Source of the DNA: Curvularia sp. ZM96
Lineage: Eukaryota > Ascomycota > Dothideomycetes > Pleosporales > Pleosporaceae
DNA: 64,000 bases
Reading direction: 5' to 3'
Assembly (NCBI GenBank): GCA_022457065.1
Contig: JAJGBQ010000002.1
Span: forward strand, 3,534,001 to 3,598,000
The position numbers and the translations under genes were made by a program. Below the pieces are notes generated by a model. The model was not told where the DNA came from. It was given only the letters and a program-made list of their open reading frames with translations, and made no database searches. Below are positions 53,429-64,000 of the stretch, piece after piece (the first letter of the stretch is position 1; every line of letters starts with the position of its first letter).

Positions 53429-54104
53429 CTTGGATTCTTATGTCATGTCATCTTCTGCAATTTGATATGGGTGGAATAAGAGGATACAAATAACAGGATC
53501 TGTCATTAGTTGATCATATGCGGCTTGGGTACTTCGGCAGTTGACACATATGTTCATTCGCTCACATTTCTTGATGATAACCATGAGTTACGAATATCTA
53601 TAAACAGTTGCCTACACTTTGCAGCATTTGTTGTTCTCCTAGACACTACATACACATGGGCTAAGGTTCTAGTTGGGCAAACCGGGTCCTGTGAGAGAGG
53701 ATTTGAGAGCAGCACAATTTCCTAAGCGACTTAAAATAAGAGTACCATAATTCCACCATGTTGCAAAGTCCTTTTCAATATTCGCGATTTGCTAAGTATG
53801 TTCTTCGGAAACACGGGGAGCCTCTGCAGTCGTCCTAATCGGGTAAAGCCCGTCTAGCCATGTACAGACACGTTGAGGCGACACGCATTGCTCGCCTTGT
53901 TCAAAGGATCCTTCGTTTATTGTTTTCCTGTTCACTGCAACCGCTCATCTCCTTTGTTCTTCCTTTGTACATCGACGGCGATTAGCATCCGGTTGTCGCA
54001 TTACCAAGCGCAACGAAACGACACTACGCTTGGCCTCGCTCACCCCACATACAGAAGTCCGTCGGCGTGAGCATCGCAACAAGCGCTGCAAAAACCTCAA
54101 CGCC
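53429..54104. other. Gap between lectin-like gene and the DUF3605 gene; no gene seen
   Basis: About 680 bases with no good frame. It probably contains the promoter of the gene at 54105. Confidence 0.4.
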
Positions 54105-54809
54105 ATGTCATCCGGAGTTATAGTCGACGAGTCATCTCTCCCATCTGTCTTTCAAGCCCAATGGCAGTCCAACCCCGACCCAACAGCCCTTCCTTTTCCA
54201 CGTGACAACCCACCATTCCCACTCACAGCAATCGACTGGCACCAGCTTTCCCTCACCGATGAAGAATTCACGCCCCACTCATGGTCAAACCTGCACGAGC
54301 TCATCTCCGCCAACCGGCTCGAAGAGCTCAAGCGCTGGCCTAGCTCGTTAAAAGCCTATCTCGCATGGACCGCGCATACCAAAGCAAAGTACAAAAGCAT
54401 CATGGCGTACCTACTCGACCAGCGACTTTTCTGGCAGCCGCTAGAAGACGAGACGGGTGCGCTGCGATTCCCCATCCGCAATCCGACGCCCTTCGCAGAC
54501 CCGGCGGACTTCAAGATCCTCCGCAACGACTGGACTTATGCATTTGAGTCTGGTATCAAACACATTGTCGTGTGGCTGAAGCAGCGACTTCCGGTTGACG
54601 AGAAAGGTGCTTTGAGCGACGAGGGGAGGGAGATGGTGGATGCGTTTGTGAAGAAGGAGTTTAGGCAAAAGGCAGGCGAGGAGAAGGAGGGGGATAAGGT
54701 GATTTGGTTTAAGAACACGACGAATTTGCAGAGTGTGAGGAGTTTGGAGCATGTGCATGTCTTGGTGCGGGATGTGGATGAGGAGGTTTTGAAGCAGTGG
54801 ATGGGGTGA
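54105..54809 (+). CDS. gig1: DUF3605 family protein, N-acetylglucosamine-induced protein 1-like
   Basis: Single exon, 234 aa from ATG 54105 (a TTG 25 codons upstream is not used). The family signatures are FTPHSWSNLHELISANRLEELKRWPS, followed by AYLAWTAHTKAKYKSI and NDWTYAFESGIKHIVVWLKQ. DUF3605 proteins include Candida Gig1, first found as a GlcNAc-induced cytosolic protein; its biochemical activity is uncertain. The end SLEHVHVLVRDVDEEVLKQW is also typical. It has no signal peptide or membrane segment. Confidence 0.88.
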   Translation: MSSGVIVDESSLPSVFQAQWQSNPDPTALPFPRDNPPFPLTAIDWHQLSLTDEEFTPHSWSNLHELISANRLEELKRWPSSLKAYLAWTAHTKAKYKSIMAYLLDQRLFWQPLEDETGALRFPIRNPTPFADPADFKILRNDWTYAFESGIKHIVVWLKQRLPVDEKGALSDEGREMVDAFVKKEFRQKAGEEKEGDKVIWFKNTTNLQSVRSLEHVHVLVRDVDEEVLKQWMG

Positions 54810-56229
54810 GGAGAGGAGTGGATAGACTAGACGGCAATGGTTAGAGTAGAGCTCAAGATGATCTTTTTGTTCAAAATACTGTCTATACGGCGTTGTGAAT
54901 GTTGAATATGTGAGTTTCTTATACAGATGTAATACACAGTTATCGAAGGAAGTAGTACTTGTTGCATACTCATTCCAGAACATGTCATCAAAAAGACGTA
55001 TGTTCACCGTGTGCTTTCACACATGCAAAGAACCTATCATCACATATACAAGCTAGGTAGGAGATGCAGTATCTTTGTACCAAATGTCAGATAAACCTCT
55101 ATGAAACTTCTCAATCAACACCATTGCGCAATTCAGAGCTGTTCTCACTTCCATAATGTCCAAACGATACGGAGATGACTCAGTACATAGGAACTGACCG
55201 CTCCTCACATAACTGGAGCCAAGAGAACGCCGCGACTCAAGGTGCATGACGAGGTCCTAATATCAATGACGGAATTATGGTCACATTGGGTATATATGGC
55301 TACGCGTTGCATAGCCTAGTTGAACGTCTGGATGATTTTTTCTAGACAAAGAGCTAGAAGGTTGTTCGTACTTGTCTCGCATGTGCTAGATCTGAAACCA
55401 CATTAGCAAACGCGGGACTTCAAAACAAGCATAGCAAAGTGTTGAGCGGGTATACGAATAAAGCTTGACTGTGTGTGCAGCTTGGGTAATTAGTAGAAAA
55501 GAATGCAGCAATGCACACAGACAATCCACCACCTACCCTCTGTCGCTATGCAGATATGGCTGCCGATGAATCTTGATCATCCAGCCATGTCACCAACATT
55601 CCAGTCGCCCATTGCATCCGCTTCGACGTCACCATCTTTGCATACGGTGAACTAGAAGCATCCCTAAGACCCTGAGCCTAGAACACCAAGCTACACGCCA
55701 GGGTCAACACAAACATCGGGACCAAACTCTGTTTTTCTCGATACAATCATTCTGCAAATCGCCTATAGGGAAGAGTTCAGGGCAGAATCCACTTTCGGCA
55801 TTTTCGGAGCGCGACGGAATACAGGTATAGATAAGTGTAGATGGTTGGGAGGCAAAAAATACATCGGTAAATGCGATCGTGCATAGATGGTGCCGATCGG
55901 TGGGGAATGGTCAGCGTCATGGATTTCAGAGGACGGGGCTTTGATTGTCGCAAATACCCATGTGTGACGGTAGCGTTTTTGAGCCGCAGATGTGGTATCC
56001 ACAGGGGGCGTTGGTTCCAGGAGGGTCTTTTGCGAACATCGATCTTAAGGCTGGTGTCGAAAAGTCAATGATGCCGATGATGCCGATGATGTCACCAACA
56101 GATTGATTCTGAACATAAACATTTTGATGCCAGAATAATCCTTAGGGACTTGGTAACGGAATTCTCGGTTGCCTTCTTTTTTCAAGATTATTTTTTAGCC
56201 GAACAGTAGTTGTTGGCAGAGCAAGCGGC
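54810..56229. other. Gap between gig1-like and MFS genes; no gene seen
   Basis: About 1.4 kb with only short frames. Bases 56068-56091 hold a short 9-base repeat (ATGATGCCG, about 2.5 copies). This contains the 3'UTR of the left gene and the MFS promoter. Confidence 0.45.
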
Positions 56230-58123
56230 ATGGCGGATCTGATTCGCGACTCCGCATTCGGACACTGCGTCCGACTCATCACGAAGCGAAAATACCTCCA
56301 GTACCCCGAAGAAAAGGATCCTGAGTACTGGAAGAAATATGTCAGTCATGAGAAATCAGGGTATGCCGCGTACCACGGATCGACGGAGCCACCTGAGAAC
56401 GCAGATGAAGTGGAGGAATTGACGCGCGCACATGGCGTTCGAAGTCGCGAAGCGGGAAATGAGTCGGACGGCTCAGAGCGCACGCTGGACCATGGGGTAA
56501 ATGAAGCCAGCGGCGTTCGTGTTGATCCCGAAAAGGGACGGGATTACCATGTTGTTGATTGGTATGGACCCGATGACCCTCAGGTATGTCACAGGAAGAA
56601 AAGCGTGCTTGAAGTGAGACTAACAGCCTTTATTGTAGAACCCGCGGAACTGGTCCCGAGCAAAGAGATACTTTGTCACCTTTGAGATTTGCTTTCTCAC
56701 CTTCTCGGTATACATTGGATCTGCGATTTACACACCTGGTGTTATGGGCGTAATGCAGGAGTTTGGCGTTGCTCAGGTGCCGGCACTGTTGGGTTTGACG
56801 CTGTATGTTGCAGGGTATGGCCTCGGTCCTATCATTTGGTCTCCTATGAGTGAGATTCCGCAGATTGGACGTTTGTGGGTTTATATTGGAACACTGCGTA
56901 AGCATTTCTTGTCTTTTGATACATTGGAGAAAGTCTGACTAACATGACTGGCTGCAGTTGTCTTCGTATTGTTCCAGCTTCCCACGGTATTCTCAGTCAA
57001 CTTTGGCATGCTTTTGGCATTCCGTTTCTTGACTGGATTTTTCGGCTCGCCTGCTCTTGCGACGGGAGGTGCATCCATTGCCGACATGTATCGGCCCAAG
57101 AAGCAAGTATACGGTCTGGCAGTCTGGGGAATTGGTGCAGTGTGCGGACCTGTCCTGGGTCCACTTGTTGGAGGCTTCGCTGTTATGTCAAAGGGATGGA
57201 CATGGACGATATGGGAGCTAATGTGGCTGTCCGGCTTCTGCTGGGTTGTGCTCTTCTTCTTCCTGCCGGAAACCAGCTCTGCCAACATACTGCACCGTCG
57301 AGCTCTGCGCTTGAAGAGGCTGACTGGCGACGATCGATTTACTTCAGAGCCAGACTTGGTGGCAGCTCACATGACACCAAAGGACGTACGTATACTTTGG
57401 CTGACAATGTTGGACCCGTGCAATGCTAACATAGCCTAGGTTGTTTTCATGTCTCTGGTTAAACCCATCACACTCAACTTCACTCAGCCCATTGTGTTTC
57501 TGCTCAACTTATACATCGCACTCATCTACGGTCTGCTCTATATTTGGTTCGAGTCGTTCCCGATTGTGTTCGAAGGGATATACGGATTCAGCCTTGGTAT
57601 GCAGGGAGTGGCCTTCCTCGGCATCCTCGTCGGTACCTTTCTCGCCGCTGGCGTGCTTTTCGCATGGAACTACTATTACCTGGAGAAGCAGTTTGACGAA
57701 AACGGCAATATTGAACCGGAGAAGCGACTGATTCCAGCCATGGTTGGATGCTTCTTCGTGCCCATCTGCCTCTTCTGGTTCGGATGGAGTTCAAGAGCGG
57801 ATGTGAACTACATGGTGCCCATTGTCGGATCCGGCTGCTTTGGTATTGCGGCTTTCACGCTCTTCCAAGCTGTCTTGCCGTACTTGAGCGATGCGTATCC
57901 CGAGTCTGTGGCCAGTGTGCTGGCAGGCAACGATCTGATGAGATCGTCGTTTGGTGCGGGGTTCCCTCTGTTCGCGAACGCGATGTACAAGAAACTTGGC
58001 GTCGATTGGGCGAGCAGCCTATTGGCCTTTCTGGGTATTGCTTTTATTCCGATCCCATTTGCGTTGTACAAGTGGGGCAAGCAGATCAGACATAAGAGCA
58101 AGAACGCGAGGAAGGATATTTAG
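56230..58123 (+). CDS. MFS transporter, DHA1 drug/polyamine antiporter type
   Basis: This is a 12-helix proton antiporter of the major facilitator superfamily. Exons are 56230-56583, 56639-56897, 56958-57385 and 57440-58123, giving 574 aa. Introns are 54-60 bases with donors GTATGT, GTAAGC and GTACGT. The ~110-residue N-terminal cytosolic tail leads into the motif DPQNPRNWSRAKR, which is typical of fungal DHA1 transporters. Further blocks are YVAGYGLGPIIWSPMSEI (with the MFS motif region), RFLTGFFGSPALATGGASIADMY and AVWGIGAVCGPVLGPLVGGF (motif C-like, antiporter). The final loop RHKSKNARKD is charged. The substrate is probably a small organic compound such as a fungicide or polyamine; this is inferred from the subfamily. 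Confidence 0.93.
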
Positions 58124-58573
58124 TGTGAGGGACGCCGGTGACAGAAAAGGAAAGCTGTTTGTAATTGTAGTAATCGGTTGAGTCTGGTGAGACTCAGTGT
58201 AAATAATGTGTAGTATGGAAAGCATATGCCCCCCAATGTGTGAATCGTGCACGAGTCAGAGCGAGCATCGGAGTAGTTCTGTAGCGACGTCATGACAGCA
58301 CAGTAGTGTCCGCGGAGGTGCATGAACGTTCGGTGGCGACGGAGATTGCATCCGGGCCATCTGATCTGTGGTGGGCGGCATGCTTCTGGCCACGGTCGAG
58401 TCGCAAGGAGAGGGGCGCTTTGTCCCGTGATCTTCCTGCCCTGGTTGCACCGCCACAATCCGCCACATCGCGCGCCAGCAGGTTTTTGGAACCCCATGGG
58501 CCGATCTGCTATAGTAGGCCTGCCTCGCTCCAACCTGGTTCACCACAACCCACTGCCGCCAAACAACGTGGTT
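58124..58573. other. Gap/5' leader before ssk2
   Basis: Contains the MFS 3'UTR and the SSK2 leader. The SSK2 frame stays open upstream to ATG 58322 (84 more codons), but this stretch is Arg/His/Pro-rich and does not resemble the family. Confidence 0.4.
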
Positions 58574-61500
58574 ATGGCCGACGCCCCCCAGCCGCCCGTC
58601 GTTATCAATGCCCCCGGGCCTCAGCGACTCGAGAGCTCGGGGTCTGGATCGTCTGGCGACTCAGATCACTACAATGATACACCACTTGACACGGCAGACA
58701 TGGAGCATGGCGAATATAGCTTTGCTCCCCCTGTCCAGGCCACCAACGGCGTCGACGAAATTGCTCCTCTGCGCGAATCCGCCTACGGCTGGAACGCTGC
58801 CACCCCGCCAGCGTCGCGCCCTCGCGGCCCTCAGATCATGACCGACGTACCGCCTGCGAACCAGCCCAACGGCTCCGGCCTCACCTCCTCGATCAGAGGG
58901 GCTCGGCCTGCTGCTGTGCGCACTCCCAGTAACGCATATGCTCCTGCTCGCCGCCCCCAACAGTTCTCCATCAATTCCAACTCGCACCGCCAGCGTAATA
59001 ACTCCGCCACTCGCTCGCGCCGCAATCCCAATGCCGATTACCGTGCCCAAGAAAAGGCCTACGTCCAGCGCATTCGCCAGGAGGATCAGCAGGACGAGTT
59101 CTTTGACCCGGCCTTGCGCACCCCCAGCCTGGGCTACAGCACCGACTCCGAGACCGACGACGATTCGCCCTCAACCGCCGATTATGTCGACAATGACCCC
59201 TACGACCAGGAGACGCTTCTCTACTATGGCAACGATGATATGCAACCGTCTATTGAGGAGCTCAAGATTCCCGCCAACCGCGAGCGTCTCGAGTGGCACT
59301 CGATGTTGGCTAGTGTGCTTACGGGCGACGTTGTTAAACAGGAGAAGAAGCGCTTGATCGGCAGCTCCGAGCAACAGGGAGACAGCACTATGAAGGCTGA
59401 GATCTGGATGGGCATTCGCGCAAAAGTGTGTGGCCGCTCGCTGCAGGCACAGCGACGGATAGTCGACGACACACGGAGCAAGATCCGCACCAACCTAGAG
59501 AGCATCATCTCCTTTGAAGTTGGTGGAGAGGCCGAGGCGGGTCAGACTGCTGCGCAGCAGGTCGCGGATATTGTCAAGAAGATTGAAAAGGTGGAGAGTG
59601 CCTACCCCACACGACAGGCGCTTGAAGCAGCATATCCAAGGGCAGCTTCGCAGCCCTACAAGGACGCTTGCGATGCTGTTATATCATGGCACAACACCAT
59701 CGCCCTTATCAACACCGAGATGTCTATCCTGAAGAAGTGGGTCGGCAACGAGGAGCTCGACTTTACCAAACCTCGCCCGCGCTCTTCGCAAGACCACCAT
59801 CTGACCGACGAGTCTTCGTTTATTGACCGCATTCTCAAGGAAGATGGTCTCAAGTCTTTGCAGGGAGACACTAACCTGCTAGCACCCCTAGAAAAGGTCA
59901 TCCAAAAGGCAAAGGCTACGCTTATTGCAAATGCTGAGGGCTTCGCTGACAGGCACCTTCCGCCCTACATTGAAGAGCTACTGACTCTCATCAACTTCCC
60001 CTCACGTCTGCTCCAGGAGATCATCCGTGTTCGACTATCTTACGCCAAGAAGATCAAAGACCCGTCACAGCAAGGCGTCATGATGGCCGAGCAGATGATT
60101 GCCCAGTTTCAAATCCTCTTGGCCATGGCTGGCCAGGTCAAGGAAAGCTACATGATCATCTCGCGTCCGGAGCCCGGTTGGGACTTGCCACCATGCATTG
60201 AGGAGAACTTTGACCAAGTCGTTTTAGATGCCCTGAAGTTTTACTTCAAAATGCTGAACTGGAAGCTGGCAGCAAACAAGAACACATTCAAAGAAGCTGA
60301 AATTCTGGAACAGGAGTGGGGCTTCTGCAACAAGCTGGGCCGCCAGCTTCAAGGCGGTGATGTTGTGACGGCAGAGCAATTCAGTGTTCTTACTTCCAAG
60401 TCACTTACTCGACTTAGCGCGCACTTTGAGCGAGAGCTCCAGCGCCGACCGGACGAGCTTACTGGATCCGAGATGGAAAAGCGCTACAAGCAGATTCTGG
60501 ACTCTGTCCGTGTACGACAGCGAAAGCTGTTCCGTTTCTCCAGGATTCTGACACAGCGCTTTGAGAACTGTACCGAATACAACATCAACAACATCGACTT
60601 GGACGAGGAACAGCTGCACGACCTATACGAATCACTAGTTGCGACTGGCCACTTCCTTGTTGAGACTTCTGGTGGTAACAACACGGGCGTCTACATTGTT
60701 GCCTCGCCTACCGCACTGGATCGTCCCAACGATATTCAGTCACTGCTCACGACCTGCTACCATGCTGAAGAAGCCCCAGAAGATCCCTCCAACCCCTACG
60801 TGCTCATCATCAAGCCAGAGCAGCCTCTCTACTGGTCCGGGAAGAGGATGTCAGCCAATATCATTGAGCCCCATCTGGATCTCAAAGCCGGTCGCCTGCG
60901 CCTCGTCGCTGACGGCTCTCAGCAACGGCTGGCTAACGCCAACATGTCGTTTCTGTCCTCCATCGGCATGGAATTGCACACTTTGATCGATCAACGTGCT
61001 AATCTCCCTCGTGTCAATGCGGAACTGTTGAAGATCAAGCAGACAGCATATACTCTTTCCAACACCATCATGGACAGTGTTGAGATTGTTCGCAGACAGA
61101 CCGCTGGCCTAGACTGTCAAGACCTGATTCAAACCTGTTTCGCCTTCGCAACAGAGTTTGGTCAACGTTCAGTGCTCTACATGGACTACAACCGTCGAGC
61201 GATGAACAACATCAAGCTTACAAGATTGGCCCTCGACTGGGTCAGTTTCATTTGCGATGACTGTATTGCATCTGATCGCAAGACCTTCAGATGGGCTGTC
61301 GTAGCTTTGGAGTTTGCCATGATGATGACTCGCGGTCAGAACATCCTGTCCATCAGCGATGATGAGTATTCGCAGTTGCGCCTCAAGGTTGCTGGCTGCA
61401 TGTCGGTGCTCATCTCTCACTTTGACATTATGGGCGCTCGATCCACTATTGCTGCTCAAGCTGAGCGCCAGCGACTGAATGCCATCGCCGGCAAGAGTAT

Positions 61501-62676
61501 GCTAGATCCCAAGAATGCCAAAGATGACGACGAATCTATCAGGCTCACACAAGAGCAATGGATGCAGAGGCTTGAAGAGATCGACTCATTCCGCAAGGAA
61601 AAGGAAGCCGAACGACAGGCGCTGGGTAGGGTGCTGGAGGACTCTAACGAAGCCGACCGAGCTCTTACCTACCTCTCTTCGTCAGCAACCAATGTCACCC
61701 TGCGATGGCAACAAGGTCAATTCGTTGGTGGTGGTACCTTTGGATCAGTATACGCAGCCATGAATCTCGATTCCAACCACCTCATGGCTGTCAAGGAAAT
61801 CCGTTTACAAGATCCTCAGCTCATTCCTACGATTGTTGCTCAGATCAGAGACGAGATGGGTGTACTGCAGGTATTGGATCACCCCAATATTGTGTCTTAC
61901 TATGGTATCGAGCCGCATCGCGACAAGGTGTACATTTTCATGGAATACTGCTCTGGTGGTTCGCTTGCTGGTCTGCTAGAACACGGACGCATTGAAGACG
62001 AAACTGTCATCATGGTCTACGCTCTACAGATGCTGGAGGGTCTTGCCTACTTGCATGATGCTGGTGTCGTGCACCGCGACATCAAGCCCGAAAGTGAGTC
62101 TCATTCCACCTACCCTCTATTTCCTCTTACTAATGTTTTCCAGATATCCTCCTTGACCACAATGGTGTCATCAAGTTTGTCGACTTTGGTGCTGCAAAGC
62201 TCATTGCTCGCCAAGGCCGAACGCTCGCTGCGGAGCATAACGCCACTCGTCAAGGTCGCCAACGTTCTATGACCGGAACGCCCATGTATATGTCTCCCGA
62301 AGTTATTCGCGGCGGAAGCACCGGTCGTCACGGCGCTGTCGACATCTGGTCACTTGGTTGCGTGATCCTTGAGATGGCTACCGGTCGCCGCCCCTGGGCA
62401 TCCATGGACAACGAGTGGGCAATCATGTACCACATTGCCCAGGGTGACCCGCCGCAGCTGCCATCCAAAGATCAGCTGAGTGAGACAGGTATCGACTTTT
62501 TGAAGAAGTGCTTTGACCGCGATCCAAACAAACGAGCCAGCGCAGTCGAGTTGCTGCAGCACGAATGGATCATGACTCTTCGTGCCCAGCTTAGCTTAGA
62601 GCCGGCAACACCAAGCGAAACCAACTCAAGCAGTGGAACACCTCATAGTAGTAGGCAAAACTCCACCTACAACTAA
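58574..62676 (+). CDS. ssk2: HOG-pathway MAP kinase kinase kinase Ssk2/OS-4 (Wak1/Wis4)
   Basis: This MAPKKK receives the signal of the two-component phosphorelay (Ssk1 response regulator) and activates the Pbs2-Hog1 osmotic/oxidative stress cascade. Exons 58574-62093 and 62144-62676 are joined by a 50-base intron (donor GAAA|GTGAGT, branch ACTAATG, acceptor TTCCAG) inside HRDIKPE-NILLD. The predicted protein is 1350 aa. The N-terminal ~200 residues are disordered; a large helical regulatory region follows (about 220-1030). The kinase domain is at ~1045-1330 with VGGGTFGSVY, AVKEIRLQD, HRDIKPENILLD, DFGAAKLIA and TGTPMYMSPEV. The start chosen is ATG 58574 (GTTATGG); ATG 58496 and 58322 are in-frame alternatives. 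Confidence 0.93.
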
Positions 62677-63882
62677 CTCCCTTCCTTCAATTCCTTCTCC
62701 TTTGCACGTCTATTGGAGGGCTGGGCAGTGGTTTGAAGATTTTATGATTGATTGTTTTGCGCTTGCTAACATCTATCTTCTCTTCTGCTTTTGCTTAGTG
62801 AATACTCGTCGTCTTTCTTTACAAAGATCCAGCTTCGATGCTTCGAAATGCGGTCCGTTGAGTCCGAGCCTAACATCCGCTACAGCCTGGAACGTCGGGC
62901 CACTGTCGCCGCGTTCGCCATATACTCCCTCTGGAACAGGCGGACAGGGGTTCTTCTTTGCTCGCCAGCGGCATTCGCCTTGTTGAGTGCGGCTGGAGCG
63001 GACGAGGGGTTGTCCGATATCTCGTCCTTTCTCCGTTCCTAGCAGAAGATTCCACATCAATCCTCCAAACCCTCTTCCTTCTCTCTCTCCCTAGCCTCAA
63101 TTTGTCACCACGCTCTTCTTCCCCTCTTCTCCATTGCTTCCCACTAGAGTTTCTTGGGAAGTAATTTGCGGAAAAGTGGAGGGAATTGCTCCTATAAGTT
63201 CTCTTTTGTATCAAAGCTACCTTTTCCTTGCGCATATGTATCATCCACCCATCTGTTTTCCCTTCCCACCTCTCTTTCCCTTCTGTGTCTAAGACACACG
63301 GACACTGGACGGAAAAGCAGATAAGGTGTCTCTTAGGTTGGGAAGTCCGTGTTGTGTATTCTTTAGCATCAGCGATGGCGTTTCTTCATTTGCTTCTTAT
63401 GTTTAGCATGAGCATGGGTCTAATTGGGGAGTATGCGTAGGTCGTCGGTATTTAACTTATACGATGGCGGCATTGTCTTTTTTTGGGTTTCCCCTCTTCT
63501 ATTCTTTGTGCCATGAACGGACCAACGAACAAGCAAATGATTGCATTTGGGAGCGAGTGAGCACGTGGTACATAGCTAAGCAACAATTGCCCCATTGTGA
63601 GGCTTATACATGTATCATCCCTCAACGTCCTGCTTCTATGTGCGCATGTTGTCGTGATTATCAGAGAAATAACACTCAGGCCATAGTCCTAGCTTTTCAT
63701 TGGTCGTGTAGCGAAAATTTGGACTGATAAGACCATGTTTATAAGAGTTCATTCGGTCCTATCGCTAGTGTGGCGGGACTTTGTTGAATGCATAATCTAT
63801 CGTCTGGCCCTCACTTCTATTCTCGTAATCTGCAGAGGAAACTTCGTAAACCCCGTAGCCTCGCCAATCACCGTACCATCAT
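62677..63882. other. ssk2 3' flank to mitochondrial carrier; no gene seen
   Basis: About 1.2 kb. The two genes converge here. Pyrimidine-rich stretches (about 63060-63130) and short frames only; no RNA gene or repeat was noted. Confidence 0.45.
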
Positions 63883-64000
63883 CTATTTGCCGTCACGCAT
63901 GGTACGGAAGAAGTCCATAACACCGGTAAAGACGACAAGAAGGATACCGCCTCCTGGGCCGAGTCTGAGAACCTTGGGAAGGAAACCCTTGTAGAGCGCC
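63883..64000 (-). CDS. odc1: Mitochondrial 2-oxodicarboxylate carrier, C-terminal end (partial)
   Basis: The last 38 codons and the stop (63885-63883, TAG) of a minus-strand gene are cut by the right edge. The tail ALYKGFLPKVLRLGPGGGIL, followed by LVVFTGVMDFFR, is the conserved sixth-helix end of mitochondrial carriers, and this wording matches Odc1/Odc2. The carrier exchanges 2-oxoadipate and 2-oxoglutarate across the inner membrane. The rest of the gene lies outside the window, so the subtype rests on this short segment. Confidence 0.8.
   Translation of the reverse strand, partial: ALYKGFLPKVLRLGPGGGILLVVFTGVMDFFRTMRDGK

Noticed and set aside
58322..58573. 84-codon upstream extension of SSK2
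   Set aside because: In-frame but Arg/His/Pro-rich, without family likeness; ATG 58574 starts normal sequence.

Overview
The window comes from a filamentous ascomycete nuclear genome. The genes carry many short GT-AG introns of about 45-335 bases with CTAAC/CTGAC-type branch sites. Several families are typical of Pezizomycotina: an AA11 chitin LPMO with a trailing Cys-rich module, a Sfh1/Snf5 protein with an added GATA-like zinc finger, and a rhodopsin-domain membrane protein. The protein sequences look most like Dothideomycetes/Pleosporales to me, but that is inference and no search was run. I count 23 well-supported protein-coding loci (one cut by the right edge), two further possible genes and one intron-containing tRNA-Ile.

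Layout. 1-7 kb: a divergent 14-3-3-like protein behind a leader with two predicted introns, tRNA-Ile(AAU), a Lys-rich hypothetical protein and a three-exon SDR oxidoreductase. 7-11.6 kb: two spliceosome genes, CLF1/crooked neck (-) and PRP31 (+), sharing one short promoter region. 13.9-17 kb: two fungal hypotheticals, one with a duplicated 16-residue motif and one with an N-terminal membrane anchor. 18-22 kb: the ER cargo receptor SURF4/ERV29 and a seven-exon nucleoside hydrolase. 23.6-30.8 kb: a Zn2Cys6 transcription factor with about 3 kb of non-coding upstream DNA, and the chromatin remodeller subunit SFH1. 31.8-33 kb: a secreted AA11-type LPMO. 34.3-36.6 kb: SEC13 (COPII coat/nuclear pore) divergent from VPS37 (ESCRT-I). 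37.9-45.3 kb: a long coiled-coil protein, the NDR kinase COT1/CBK1 and the small RNA polymerase subunit RPB12. 46-47.4 kb: a rhodopsin-domain seven-helix protein. 48.7-50.9 kb: PUF6, a ribosome biogenesis factor. 51.6-58.1 kb (more accessory in character): a possible Cys-rich secreted protein, a lectin-like single-pass membrane protein, a DUF3605/GIG1-like protein and an MFS drug/polyamine-type transporter. 58.6-62.7 kb: the HOG-pathway MAPKKK SSK2/OS-4. The right edge cuts a mitochondrial 2-oxodicarboxylate carrier.

The window is mostly housekeeping: splicing, secretory and endosomal traffic, chromatin, transcription, ribosome assembly and stress/morphogenesis kinases. Accessory genes are interspersed. 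I see no secondary-metabolite cluster, CRISPR array, rRNA or intact transposon. The most unusual items are the 14-3-3-like protein that lacks the phosphopeptide-binding Arg-Tyr pair, the duplicated-motif protein at 13.9 kb, the Cys-rich ORF at 51.6-52.2 kb, the lectin/TM/PY-motif protein, and several splice-site oddities (candidate GC-AG intron after the SEC13 ATG, tandem acceptors in COT1 and the nucleoside hydrolase, a 45-base stop-free intron in the rhodopsin-domain gene). Exon boundaries were set by eye from splice consensus, reading frame and family alignment from memory; no transcript data were available.
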